Assembly (NCBI GenBank): GCA_018985235.1
Contig: JADGIG010000187.1
Span: 1-13,518, forward strand
Origin: Sanchytrium tribonematis
Taxonomy: Eukaryota > Sanchytriomycota > Sanchytriomycetes > Sanchytriales > Sanchytriaceae
Direction of reading: 5' to 3'
DNA length: 13,518 nt
Numbering within the stretch: the first letter of the stretch is position 1; every line of letters starts with the position of its first letter. Below the pieces are notes generated by a model that saw nothing but the letters and a program-made list of their open reading frames with translations, made no database searches and was not told where the DNA came from. Position numbers and translations under genes: made by a program. Of the stretch, positions 6,365 through 13,518 are shown piece after piece.

Positions 6365-7891
6365 CTAAAAATTACTGTCTTCGTCCGAATCGTTCTGAAT
6401 TTCTTGCACATTTATGTCATTGATATAAGAGATCCTCTCTCGAAATTGAACTGTCCTTGAAGGTACATTTAATATTCGTGATTCATGCCTAGAAGGCGTG
6501 CTAGACACTGTGCTTTTTCTTTTTAGCGTATCGTAGTAATCTGAAAATGATTGTTCATTTGATGGGGTATTCTGTAGAACATCCGTGATGCTAAAAATGC
6601 TTGCACGGTTGACTGAGGGCGCCGAGCTCTCCCGAATGTCGTCAATATATGCATTCAATATACCATTAACTTCACAACTTTTATAACTTGAAGAAGTAAT
6701 GCTATTATTCCGCTTATTATTTAAGCTCGATTTTCGTGAAAGTGTATTTTCAGTACTTTTTAATGCACTCTCTTCATCAAATTTTTCTTCATTAGACAAA
6801 GCATCTTTCGAATTTCTTCCAGATGCGCTCTGCTTTAAGTTCTTTGCCTTTTGGCTTCTTTTTGAGAGCTTAATTGGTTTTATATTGAAAGTTTTTAGTG
6901 GCTTGAAAAGAATTTTGAAAGGACTTTCTCCACTTTTCATGCTTTTGTACTCCAAAACGCTAATAATTGCAATGTATCCCAACAGGATAGATAATATGAA
7001 TGCCAAATAAACTAAAATTGAGAACGATGTGGATGCAGCAACTATTGCAAATACAGAAGACAACAGAACCATTATATTGTCGATCAAGTAATAAATAATT
7101 TCTGAAAAATTCTTAGGAAGTGCAAAATGCTTCAAAGACTTCAACTTAGAGAGCAATTTAAACAACTTCAATATCAAAAAGATCAGACATACAATAAAGG
7201 ACCCGATTGAATGAGACGAAATCAACAATTGATCCCTCTTTGCGACAGCAATAACAATAAATCCAATTAGAGCAAAAACCCACATTGAGCCTTCAAGAAT
7301 AATTTCAATTGGCCTTGAATATTTATACGACGAGTAAAAGCGCTTTAACAACAAATAACATGGAAGGAAAACTAAAAATCCCAATATCATAAATGAACCA
7401 TGCGTTTTGGAATAATCAGAGTCATCAATAACATAAGCACCTTGATATAAAGAAGATATTTTAAATTTTCCTTTAGACGAGATTTTGGCAAATGGGCTAC
7501 CATTATTAATTCCTGTAGCCCAGTTGAATGTATTAAATCCGGTAGTACTGATTTTATCTGTAAAAAAAGGCGAACCAGCAGATTTAATCAATCTGAGCCT
7601 TCCTCTCGATCCAACGATAGAGTTTTCAATTACGTGGTAATCCGAATCACTAATTGTAATATTTGATTCCGTATTTGTAAAATTATAAGTCAATGTAGTT
7701 GAATTGGGAGTTACTACTATTAGATTTGAACTTTCAATAAATGAACCTGTTCCCAGTGCAAGCCAACCTACCGCAGAATTGTAGTCCAGCGTAATGCTTA
7801 TAGACCTTTGAATATCTATGGCATATATTTCAGCGCACACGGACATGTCTGGTGTGCAGTATTTCACTGCGGATGTCAACGTCCAAAGCAT
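6365..7891 (-). CDS. DOMON plus cytochrome b561-like membrane protein with degenerate haem ligands
   Basis: The protein is 508 aa from the ATG at 7891. A luminal DOMON domain (about residues 12-150) contains VGWLALGTGS and the NWATGINNG region. Membrane helices follow from about residue 164, in the order of the b561 core, then a long Ser/Lys-rich cytoplasmic tail (about 345-508) with many candidate phosphosites. DOMON-b561 proteins normally pass electrons across membranes using ascorbate, cellobiose-type sugars or iron. H164 (first core helix, THGSFMIL) and H227 (third, SSHSIGSF) are kept. The expected His of helix 2 (ILEGSMW) and helix 4 (YLIDNIMVLL) are absent, and the DOMON Met ligand position appears to be Ile52. 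The signal peptide from this ATG is very short (MLWTLTSA). Codons just upstream encode LILLEIFVI in frame, bounded by a TAA, so a CTG/TTG start is possible. It may be a one-haem or haem-free receptor-like protein. Confidence 0.8.
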   Translation of the reverse strand: MLWTLTSAVKYCTPDMSVCAEIYAIDIQRSISITLDYNSAVGWLALGTGSFIESSNLIVVTPNSTTLTYNFTNTESNITISDSDYHVIENSIVGSRGRLRLIKSAGSPFFTDKISTTGFNTFNWATGINNGSPFAKISSKGKFKISSLYQGAYVIDDSDYSKTHGSFMILGFLVFLPCYLLLKRFYSSYKYSRPIEIILEGSMWVFALIGFIVIAVAKRDQLLISSHSIGSFIVCLIFLILKLFKLLSKLKSLKHFALPKNFSEIIYYLIDNIMVLLSSVFAIVAASTSFSILVYLAFILSILLGYIAIISVLEYKSMKSGESPFKILFKPLKTFNIKPIKLSKRSQKAKNLKQSASGRNSKDALSNEEKFDEESALKSTENTLSRKSSLNNKRNNSITSSSYKSCEVNGILNAYIDDIRESSAPSVNRASIFSITDVLQNTPSNEQSFSDYYDTLKRKSTVSSTPSRHESRILNVPSRTVQFRERISYINDINVQEIQNDSDEDSNF

Positions 7892-7935
7892 TATCACAAA
7901 GATCTCCAACAGTATTAATTAAAATTTTTGGAGTG

Positions 7936-7944
7936 TTTGATTGG
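7936..7944 (-). promoter_or_regulatory. CCAATCAAA element upstream of the DOMON gene
   Basis: On the - strand CCAATCAAA ends 44 bases before the ATG at 7891. The identical element before the Ras gene ends 45 bases before its ATG. CCAAT boxes are bound by the NF-Y/HAP complex in many eukaryotes; use here is inferred. Confidence 0.3.
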
Positions 7945-7992
7945 CACAAGGAAGTTGCAATTTTGTGAGACCAAGGAAGTAAAATAGATTAA

Positions 7993-7998
7993 TTTATT
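7993..7998 (-). terminator. Poly(A) signal overlapping the stop of the Ser/Thr-rich gene
   Basis: AATAAA on - (TTTATT on +) overlaps the TAA at 7996-7994. Confidence 0.45.
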
Positions 7999-8383
7999 TG
8001 TTCAAAATGACTAGGGCTAAAGCTCCATATAAATTGAAGTTGCTAGCCAAATTACCAGCATTAGTGCTTGGAACAATACCAGTAGTTTGAGAGTTAACTG
8101 CGTGTGTGGTTGGAGAAGCTTGAAAATTCCCTGATACAAGACCTTGAATTGAGGTACTGGCTTGGCTTACCCATGAGATTGACCACTTGCTGCTTTCTGA
8201 TGTTCCAGCCGCATGGTTATTAACGCTTGTGGAAGATGGATTCCATGTATTTGCTGATAAACTCGAATTGCGTGGTACACTAGATTGACTCGCTGTTGAA
8301 ATTAATGATGAGTTGATGTTCCAGAAATTTGGGGCCAAACTACTGCTAGCACTTGCAATAGAAATATTTGAGCTGAGTGACAT
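7994..8383 (-). CDS. Ser/Thr/Asn-rich protein, possibly GPI-anchored cell-surface protein
   Basis: The protein is 129 aa from the ATG at 8383. It is dominated by Ser, Asn, Thr and Ala, with weakly repeating W-containing segments (NFWNINSS, NTWNPSS, SKWSISW). It ends in a hydrophobic tail (LYGALALVIL) preceded by small residues (NAGNLAS), the layout of a GPI-attachment signal. Such proteins are common wall or coat proteins. The weak point is the N-terminus: MSLSSNISIASASSS is not a convincing signal peptide, so a short upstream exon may be missing or the start may be wrong. The TAA overlaps AATAAA as in neighbouring genes. The ATG lies 43 bases from the divergent SerRS ATG. A chance low-complexity frame cannot be excluded. 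Confidence 0.5.
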   Translation of the reverse strand: MSLSSNISIASASSSLAPNFWNINSSLISTASQSSVPRNSSLSANTWNPSSTSVNNHAAGTSESSKWSISWVSQASTSIQGLVSGNFQASPTTHAVNSQTTGIVPSTNAGNLASNFNLYGALALVILNK

Positions 8384-8426
8384 TCTCAGATTTTGGCCGA
8401 TTTATTCAAATAAAATTTTTTTTAGG
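8384..8426. promoter_or_regulatory. 43-base divergent promoter region
   Basis: This AT-rich gap separates the ATG of the Ser/Thr-rich gene (-) from the ATG of SerRS (+). It has a T-run ending TTTAGG just before the SerRS ATG. Any promoter must be shared or extend into coding sequence. Confidence 0.35.
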
Positions 8427-9644
8427 ATGAAGCAGCTGAACTTCAACGCAATCACTGCAAATTTAAAAAAAAGAAACTGTTCTCATCTTTACGACATATC
8501 CTCCTTACCTACAAAAATTGACCAACTTAATAATTTAGAAAAGGAAAAAATTCATTTGCGAACATTACAAAACAAGCTAGGTAAAGTTTTCAATCAAAAC
8601 GGTCAAAGTAGCGTTGATGAAATGAAAATACTCAAGTCAAAATACAAATCGGCTGAGTTGCAATGGAGACAGCTAAAATTGGATGTCGATTGTAAGTTAA
8701 AGCAACTTCCAAATGAAGTGTCTGATCACACAGAAAGTGTTAATCGTACCATTTTTCAGCAAGATCTTGGTAAACCTAGTGAGAAAATCATGGAGCATGA
8801 CTTATTTGGAATCAAACATGATTTAGTCGACTTTAAAAATGCTTCTAATGTGTCTGGTAATAGCTTTTATATTTTAAAAAACAAAGCAGTGTGGTTGGAA
8901 CTGGCTCTTATAAAGTATGCTTTATCATTTTACGAATCTAAGGGCTATCAAGTTTTGATGACGCCCGATGTTGTATATAAGAAAATTAAAGACTCGTGCG
9001 GATATATGCCTCGCAATGAGAAAGGAAGTGAAGATTACGCATTAGAGGGAACGGATAAAGTCCTGACTGCAACGGCTGAGATTCCACTGGCTGGCATGTA
9101 TTCTAATCAGACAATTTCTTTGGCAGGAGGTCCATTATTATATGTCGCACTTGGTAAGGCATATAGACCCGAAACCGGGTCTCTGAATTCGGAATCAAGA
9201 GGTCTTTATAGAGTCCATCAATTCTCGAAAGTTGAATTATTTTCACTATGCACCGAGGACCAGTCAATGACCATCTTTGAAAGGTTTGTGAAGCTACAAA
9301 GAGAGTTTTTCACAAGTTTGGATTTTAAACTCAAACTTGTTGAGATGTCTGCGTCAGAGCTTGGAGCATCGGCATTTAGAAAAATTGATATAGAGGCGTA
9401 TTTTCCTGGTCGATGCAAATATGGTGAAATCTCAAGCACAAGTAATTGTACGGACTATCAAACAAGCAGGCTTAACATTAAGACTAAACAAAATTCTCGA
9501 ATTGCTCCTGTCCACACCGTTAATGGAACTGGATGTGCAATTCAAAGAACTATGGCTTGTGCATTTGAATCTTGGCAAAGTAACGACAGATTGTTAATTC
9601 CTAAAGCATTGCAGAAATTTACAGGATTTGAATCAATACCCTAA
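8427..9644 (+). CDS. Seryl-tRNA synthetase, organellar/bacterial type
   Basis: The protein is 405 aa from the ATG at 8427. It charges tRNA-Ser with serine, a class II aminoacyl-tRNA synthetase reaction. The N-terminal region (about residues 1-95) is the helical tRNA-binding arm (ITANLKKRN, then Glu/Lys-rich helices). Motif 1 lies around 174-185 (YQVLMTPDVV). The TAEIPLAG serine-site loop is near 215. Motif 2 is YRPETGSLNSESRGLYRVHQF (246-266) with R247 and E249. Motif 3 is NGTGCAIQR (366-374) with R374. Length is shorter than cytosolic eukaryotic SerRS and suits the mitochondrial enzyme. No clear mitochondrial presequence follows M1. An in-frame ATG at 8316 would add 37 residues but lies inside the antisense Ser/Thr-rich gene; that longer start is possible but less likely. 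No AATAAA follows the TAA, only AATTAAA. Confidence 0.95.
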   Translation: MKQLNFNAITANLKKRNCSHLYDISSLPTKIDQLNNLEKEKIHLRTLQNKLGKVFNQNGQSSVDEMKILKSKYKSAELQWRQLKLDVDCKLKQLPNEVSDHTESVNRTIFQQDLGKPSEKIMEHDLFGIKHDLVDFKNASNVSGNSFYILKNKAVWLELALIKYALSFYESKGYQVLMTPDVVYKKIKDSCGYMPRNEKGSEDYALEGTDKVLTATAEIPLAGMYSNQTISLAGGPLLYVALGKAYRPETGSLNSESRGLYRVHQFSKVELFSLCTEDQSMTIFERFVKLQREFFTSLDFKLKLVEMSASELGASAFRKIDIEAYFPGRCKYGEISSTSNCTDYQTSRLNIKTKQNSRIAPVHTVNGTGCAIQRTMACAFESWQSNDRLLIPKALQKFTGFESIP

Positions 9645-9743
9645 TTAAAGAATTTGATGCTAATTTTTGGATAATCTTTTTTTGGTCACCTGATTACTAC
9701 GATACCCAAAACGTTCCAACGTACAAGACGTTTTACCATATAT

Positions 9744-9782
9744 ATGGGCCTCAACGCATTATTTACATGTTTTCTTTATTAG
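9744..9782 (+). promoter_or_regulatory. Overlapping upstream ORF before the chitin-binding gene
   Basis: An ATG at 9744 opens 12 codons in another frame and stops at TAG 9780-9782, beyond the main ATG at 9767. It is preceded by a TATATAT run. Whether it is transcribed is unknown. Confidence 0.25.
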
Positions 9783-10108
9783 CGTTACTCTCACTCGCAT
9801 CTTACCCATGTTTGAATCTTGTACATGTCGGTCAAAGTTGTGATCCAAAATCGAAATCTAGATGTTTTGGCCAGGGTTATGCTGTTTGCGAACCAACAGG
9901 AACAGGTAAAGCACACGTGTGGAAAATTCATCCTTGTGGCTTCGGAACTGTTTGCAAGCCTACAAAATCATCCTACACTTGTGATTACGTTACTAAAGTT
10001 AAGACCTTGTGTCATTCTTGTTCCAATTATGGAGTCTGGAAAAATAAGTACAAAAAATGTGTCTGTCATTCTGGCTGGTATGGAATTGATTGTTCTCATC
10101 GTAAATAA
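9767..10108 (+). CDS. Secreted Cys-rich protein: CBM19-like chitin-binding module plus EGF-like module
   Basis: The protein is 113 aa. A clear signal peptide (MFSLLALLSLASYP) precedes a module at about residues 22-74 with cysteines 25, 33, 41, 57, 63 and 72. Its pattern GQSC...C..GYAVCE...W...PCGFGTVC resembles carbohydrate-binding module family 19, found at the end of fungal chitinases. A second module (82-109) has CHSC...CVCHSGWYGIDC, an EGF-like ending. There is no membrane anchor, so a soluble secreted or wall-bound lectin is expected. It might bind host, prey or own-wall chitin, which is inference. CBM19 assignment is by pattern only; another disulfide-rich fold is possible. The TAA overlaps AATAAA, and the kinase gene converges 25 bases away. 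Confidence 0.8.
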   Translation: MFSLLALLSLASYPCLNLVHVGQSCDPKSKSRCFGQGYAVCEPTGTGKAHVWKIHPCGFGTVCKPTKSSYTCDYVTKVKTLCHSCSNYGVWKNKYKKCVCHSGWYGIDCSHRK

Positions 10109-10138
10109 AATTAAATTGTCTTTATTTAAATGTTTATT
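10104..10138. terminator. Bidirectional poly(A) region with both signals overlapping stop codons
   Basis: On + AATAAA 10104-10109 overlaps the TAA at 10106-10108. On - AATAAA (TTTATT 10133-10138) overlaps the kinase TAA at 10136-10134. Only 25 bases lie between the two coding regions. Confidence 0.5.
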
Positions 10139-12240
10139 CATACTCACTTTCAATACTAATTATAGACCAAGTTTTTTCAGCCTCTTTCTCTTCTTCACTC
10201 AATAAATATATTTGGTCTGGAAAAGAACAAAGTGGTAAAAGTGATTTCATCATTTTCTTTGTCTCAAAGATATGAACAATTTTGTACATTGTTAAATTCC
10301 ATATGTCGACCAATGAAGAATGGCAAGTTGCCATAGCTACAGCACCATTAATTGGCATGCAAACTAAATAAATTTTTTTTACCGATATGGGATGCTGAAT
10401 GTCTAAATTGAATTTTCTTAACCACTATTCCGTCTTGCATAACAAGACAACAACTTTCATAGCACAAAAATAATTGGGAATTAAATGTAAACGATTTGAG
10501 GCATCTTCCCAAGGACGTATCTTCATAAACACGATTAGAGGCCCCATTAGCATCATATAAAATAAAGGAACCACTACTTCCGATCACGACATTAGTATCC
10601 TGAGATAAATGCATGACGTCAATAGAGTCAATTGTGCCAGTAAAATTGAGTTCCTTGACTTTCATAAATTTAAAAAATGGCTGAGGAGCCCACTTTAAAA
10701 CATAAATAGATTTTGGTAACTGAATACACAAGTAGACTGCATCTTCAATAACGTCAAGATGATAAGTTTCACATCCTTTGGACTCTCTAATTTTCTTCAT
10801 TTTATACACAGTTTCAAATTGTTTTCCTGTCTTCAGATCAAAATCGGCAATATCTGTCAATTCATGAGTGGCAACCATTTCCTGTTTTCCAGATCTACTT
10901 ATCATTAGCTCTATATGCGGTATGACATGCATCTGTACATATCTTCGATTTGAAAGCGCAATTAATTTCGAATCTACGGAAGAAAAGCCAAATAGACCAT
11001 CATCTGTACCAATTAGTAAATGCTGACCAATAAATGTAGCGCAATTAACCTTTTTCGCCAATCTGCACAATCTCTTAGCTTTGAACACTACTTTTCTGTT
11101 AGCCATATTTGGATCAACTATTTTCATATTTTGTACCTGTTGTTGGACCTGCTGTACTTCAGGTTGTGGAGGAGATGTTGGTTGTAAAATAGGGGTAGGA
11201 TTTCCTTTCTCCTTTTCTCCAGTTTGATCTTCATCTTCACTTGCGCCCTCACTGCTTGGAACTTCTTCCTCTTTTTTAGCTTGCGCTTTTTCTTTTTTAG
11301 CTTGACGGGCCTTTTCTACCAGCTGTTTTATAATATCTTTTGCGCCTTGTTGTACTCGAACAAAAGGATGTTGTAATAATTGACGGGCTTCGGGTCTAGC
11401 ATCTGGATCTTTTTGCAATGAAACTTTAAGGTAGTCTTTAAATTCGTTCGACCATTTCCCCGGCTTTAATGTTGGAACCTCCATTTTAGGAATCATAAAT
11501 AACACTCTCATTGGATGCATATCGAACATAGGCGGCGCACACTCAGCCATTTCGATTGCCGTAATTGCTAACGACCAAATATCTGCTTTGTGATCATAGT
11601 ATGTTCCTTGTTGCTCACTAGTTATGACTTCAGGTGCCATCCAGTATGGAGTACCAATAAAAGTATTTCGTTTAGCTAAAGTCCGAGTCAATTGTGTACT
11701 TACACCAAAATCGGCTAATTTTACTTGCCCGTCTTCAGTAAGGAGTATATTTCCACACTTAATATCACGATGTAATTTTTGACAATCATGTAAGAATGCC
11801 AAACCTAACAAACTCTCTCTAATAATTACCATGATTTCTGTTTCTAGCAATGGCACTTTGGTGGATTTATAAGCACTTTCAACACTTCCACCACCACAAA
11901 ACTCCATACAAATCCATACAATTTTCTGACCCTTAACGGCTCCTTTTTTCATAAAACATCCAAAATATGCGACGATATTAGGGTGTTGACAGTCTCGTAA
12001 AAAATTGACCTCATTTAGCACTTCATCGAGTTCTTCACCAGGTTCCAATTTAACCAGCTTGACTGCAGCAATCACCCCGTCAGCTTTTCTTCTAGCTTTA
12101 GCTACTTCACCATATGATCCGCTACCGATCATCTGTAATAATTCGTAATGTTTTTCTGGATCATCTTTTGTTGTTAATTTGTTAAACTTGTCATCAACAG
12201 TGTCTATGGGAGCAATCTTGGATCCAGTTTGAGAACTCAT
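10134..12240 (-). CDS. MAP4K3/5-like (GCK-I) Ser/Thr kinase with CNH domain; exons 12240-10383 and 10363-10134
   Basis: The spliced product is 695 aa. The kinase domain spans about residues 32-294: IGSGSYGEV loop (38-46), AAVK with K61, helix C E77, HRDIKCGN (D159), DFG (D177) and GTPYWMAPE (196-204). KLEPGEE and PPMFDMHPMR are signatures of the MAP4K3/MAP4K5 branch. A Lys/Glu-rich, probably coiled segment (about 300-345) and a Pro/Gln linker lead to a citron-homology (CNH) domain (about 385-690). The unspliced frame stops early at 10348; removing 19 bases (10382-10364) joins it to the CNH end (HIVCMPINGAVAMATCHSSL) and a TAA at 10136. In animals this family feeds JNK signalling and amino-acid control of TORC1; the upstream input here is unknown. 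Family length is about 800-900 aa, so the linker is short. All catalytic residues are present. It diverges from the PH-domain gene. Confidence 0.93.
10364..10382 (-). other. 19-nt spliceosomal intron (phase 1) in the kinase gene
   Basis: On the - strand the sequence is GTAAAAAAAATTTATTTAG. Without removal the kinase frame stops within seven codons of an unrelated tail. With removal, codon 620 becomes GTT (Val) and the frame continues into a conserved CNH C-terminus of 75 more residues. Only this GT-AG pair is this close and in phase. Confidence 0.85.
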
Positions 12241-12527
12241 AGAAAATATGGTGTTTCAAATTTAAAGAATTTATTTACGATTTTTGTTACTAATCTTGCA
12301 GCATGTCGCTATTTGTTGATACCATAAAGAGTTTTTAAATCTTTAATAATCTGCAAAATTGATCAAAATTGACACAATCAGTATAAATGTATAAAAAGTT
12401 TAGTAATTCAACCCAATTGATTAAGAAGAGGTTAAAAATCAAGTAATTTTACGATTAAATCAAATTATGAGGGTTTCTCTTGTCAGGACATTTTCTGAGC
12501 AATATCTTACAAGCCACACCATAGTCA
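12241..12527. promoter_or_regulatory. Divergent promoter region between kinase and PH-domain genes
   Basis: These 287 AT-rich bases are the longest gene-free stretch. TATAAA occurs at 12382-12387 and TATAAAAA at 12390-12397, candidate TATA elements for the + gene. An ATG at 12467 opens a 25-codon frame that ends at TAA 12542-12544, overlapping the PH gene start at 12528. I see no RNA gene and no convincing additional protein. Confidence 0.4.
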
Positions 12528-13518
12528 ATGGAAGATATCTGTAAAGTCTCTGGAAATTACTATCTCACAAATACTCACTACGCGTTTAAATATAAACACG
12601 GATCAGAATTGCAGATTATCAACGTTAAAACCAAATCCAATTTACCTGTAAATCAGTATGGGTGTGTAATCATTCCAGAAGGAGAATATTTAATAGAAAT
12701 TCCCAAGGAAGATGACAAAAAAGGGCTTCTTTCTATATTTTCAGGAAAGAGAAGAAGAAGTGCAAGTATCGGACAGTCGCAATTAAGTAATTCCGCAGGT
12801 GGTAGTATGACATCATTGTCGCCAAATATCAACAATTCAGCTAGTAGGCGAAAAAGCTCTTCATCTAAAAAGGATGAAAAAGGCCCTTCGAGATTGGCTG
12901 ATCTTGAAGCCTTAATAGAGAGTGACAGTGGAAAATCAGGTGACAATTTGCCAATGAAAAAGAATCCCTCTATTCCTGAAACATTATTAAGGGAATCTTC
13001 AACTCAGGAGCTAGGGTTGAATGTTCCCATTAATTTCTATTCTAAGAGAATCATTAGCGAACGAAAGGAAAAGGTGAATGCAAAATTGATGCTTAAAATG
13101 CTTCATCCATCTGTTGCGCAAGGTCACGTCAAAGCTTGTCTAAATTCTGTTAGTACGCAGTCCACTACATCTTACTTCATCGAGCTGCGGGATTATGAAT
13201 TGTTAATGTATAAAAATTTGACTAGGCAGCAATTAGTTAAAAAGCTACAGTTGACCAAAAATTCTCTGGCAGTCGTGGATTCTAGTCCTACGAATGTTGC
13301 ATCATTTGATATCATGCTGGATTCAGATATGTTCACATTTGAAGCAGATAACTATGAAGAAATGATAAGGTGGGTTGCAAGTATTAATACCGCTGCAAAT
13401 ACACTATATTTAGTTTCTGTATTGAATGACCAGCAAACGAGAGACATGGTTCGAGACTTGTTGCAAAGTGGTGCGAGAGATCAAAAATCTTCTGACTATG
13501 TTACTGAGGTTGCAACGA
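12528..13518 (+). CDS. PH-domain protein (3' partial)
   Basis: The frame opens at the ATG at 12528 (in-frame TAG at 12522) and is open to the window edge, giving 330 residues. Residues 1-60 form a compact, possibly beta-rich region (around YAFKYKHGSELQIINV and GEYLIEIP) that I cannot assign. Residues about 65-180 are disordered, with basic KRRR and RRKSSSSKK clusters that are candidate phosphorylation sites. A pleckstrin-homology-like domain follows, about 200-290: YFIELRDYELLMYK (from Y216), a FDIML strand, a FTFEA strand and the C-terminal helix with the hallmark Trp (W282, YEEMIRWVASI). PH domains bind phosphoinositides or proteins and would place this protein at membranes. Any catalytic part (GEF, GAP or kinase) would lie beyond the edge. 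After the PH domain an acidic/polar helix begins (LNDQQTRDMVRDLLQSG). Confidence 0.85.
   Translation, partial: MEDICKVSGNYYLTNTHYAFKYKHGSELQIINVKTKSNLPVNQYGCVIIPEGEYLIEIPKEDDKKGLLSIFSGKRRRSASIGQSQLSNSAGGSMTSLSPNINNSASRRKSSSSKKDEKGPSRLADLEALIESDSGKSGDNLPMKKNPSIPETLLRESSTQELGLNVPINFYSKRIISERKEKVNAKLMLKMLHPSVAQGHVKACLNSVSTQSTTSYFIELRDYELLMYKNLTRQQLVKKLQLTKNSLAVVDSSPTNVASFDIMLDSDMFTFEADNYEEMIRWVASINTAANTLYLVSVLNDQQTRDMVRDLLQSGARDQKSSDYVTEVAT

Noticed and set aside
6699-7010. 103-aa + frame inside the DOMON gene
   Set aside because: Its Phe/Leu-rich composition is what the antisense of Lys/Ser-rich coding sequence yields; the DOMON frame on - is clearly real.
8313-8426. Longer N-terminus for SerRS from the ATG at 8316
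   Set aside because: The added residues do not resemble the SerRS arm or a clear presequence, and they lie antisense to the Ser/Thr-rich gene. The ATG at 8427 starts exactly where family similarity begins. Kept only as an alternative.
9819-10205. 128-aa + frame overlapping the chitin-binding gene
   Set aside because: It is an out-of-frame shadow without signal peptide or cysteine pattern; the competing frame has both.
12653-12946. 97-aa - frame within the PH-domain gene
   Set aside because: The + frame is continuous for 330 codons with a recognisable PH domain, so the antisense frame is a shadow.
1-13518. Bacterial or giant-virus origin because of dense genes and few introns
   Set aside because: Introns, AATAAA signals, a CNH kinase, Ras with CAAX box, CHORD-CS and PH domains, and no Shine-Dalgarno-spaced operons indicate nuclear eukaryotic DNA. 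No viral hallmark gene is seen.

Overview
The window looks like nuclear DNA of a unicellular eukaryote with a compact, AT-rich genome. All three stop codons TAA, TAG and TGA end recognisable proteins, so the standard code applies. The protein set is eukaryotic: a MAP4K3/5-type kinase with a CNH domain, a farnesylation-type Ras GTPase, a CHORD-CHORD-CS co-chaperone, a DOMON/cytochrome b561-like membrane protein, a PH-domain protein and an organellar-type seryl-tRNA synthetase. A fibro-slime ectodomain, an integrin-beta-like tail and a CBM19-like chitin-binding module suggest an opisthokont- or amoebozoan-grade protist, perhaps an early-diverging fungal relative (rozellid or aphelid grade). That placement is inference and weak.

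Layout on +: a Ser-rich protein open at the left edge (1-1050); a type I fibro-slime receptor with a two-NPxY tail (1082-2810, one tiny intron); an unrecognised 449-aa protein (2929-4275); a CHORD/CS protein (4329-5249). A 67-aa membrane protein lies on - (5267-5470). A Ras GTPase on + (5705-6325) converges with a DOMON/b561-like gene on - (6365-7891). Next come a Ser/Thr-rich, possibly GPI-anchored protein on - (7994-8383) and, divergent from it by 43 bases, seryl-tRNA synthetase on + (8427-9644). A secreted chitin-binding/EGF protein on + (9767-10108) converges with the MAP4K-like kinase on - (10134-12240, one tiny intron). A PH-domain gene on + leaves the right edge (12528-13518). No gene-free stretch exceeds 300 bases; the longest is 12241-12527.

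Three features stand out. First, two genes each need removal of one GT...AG intron of exactly 19 nt to restore a conserved C-terminus, among the smallest spliceosomal introns known. Second, the first of these genes is an adhesion-receptor-like protein whose cytoplasmic tail carries two NPLY motifs 12 residues apart, the integrin beta1 spacing. Third, 3' ends are extremely compressed: AATAAA overlaps or abuts the stop codon in several genes, and convergent genes are separated by 17-39 bases.

The genes are individually transcribed rather than an operon. A loose theme is surface sensing and signalling (adhesion receptor, DOMON protein, secreted chitin binder, Ras, MAP4K, PH protein), but the sequence gives no direct evidence that they work together.
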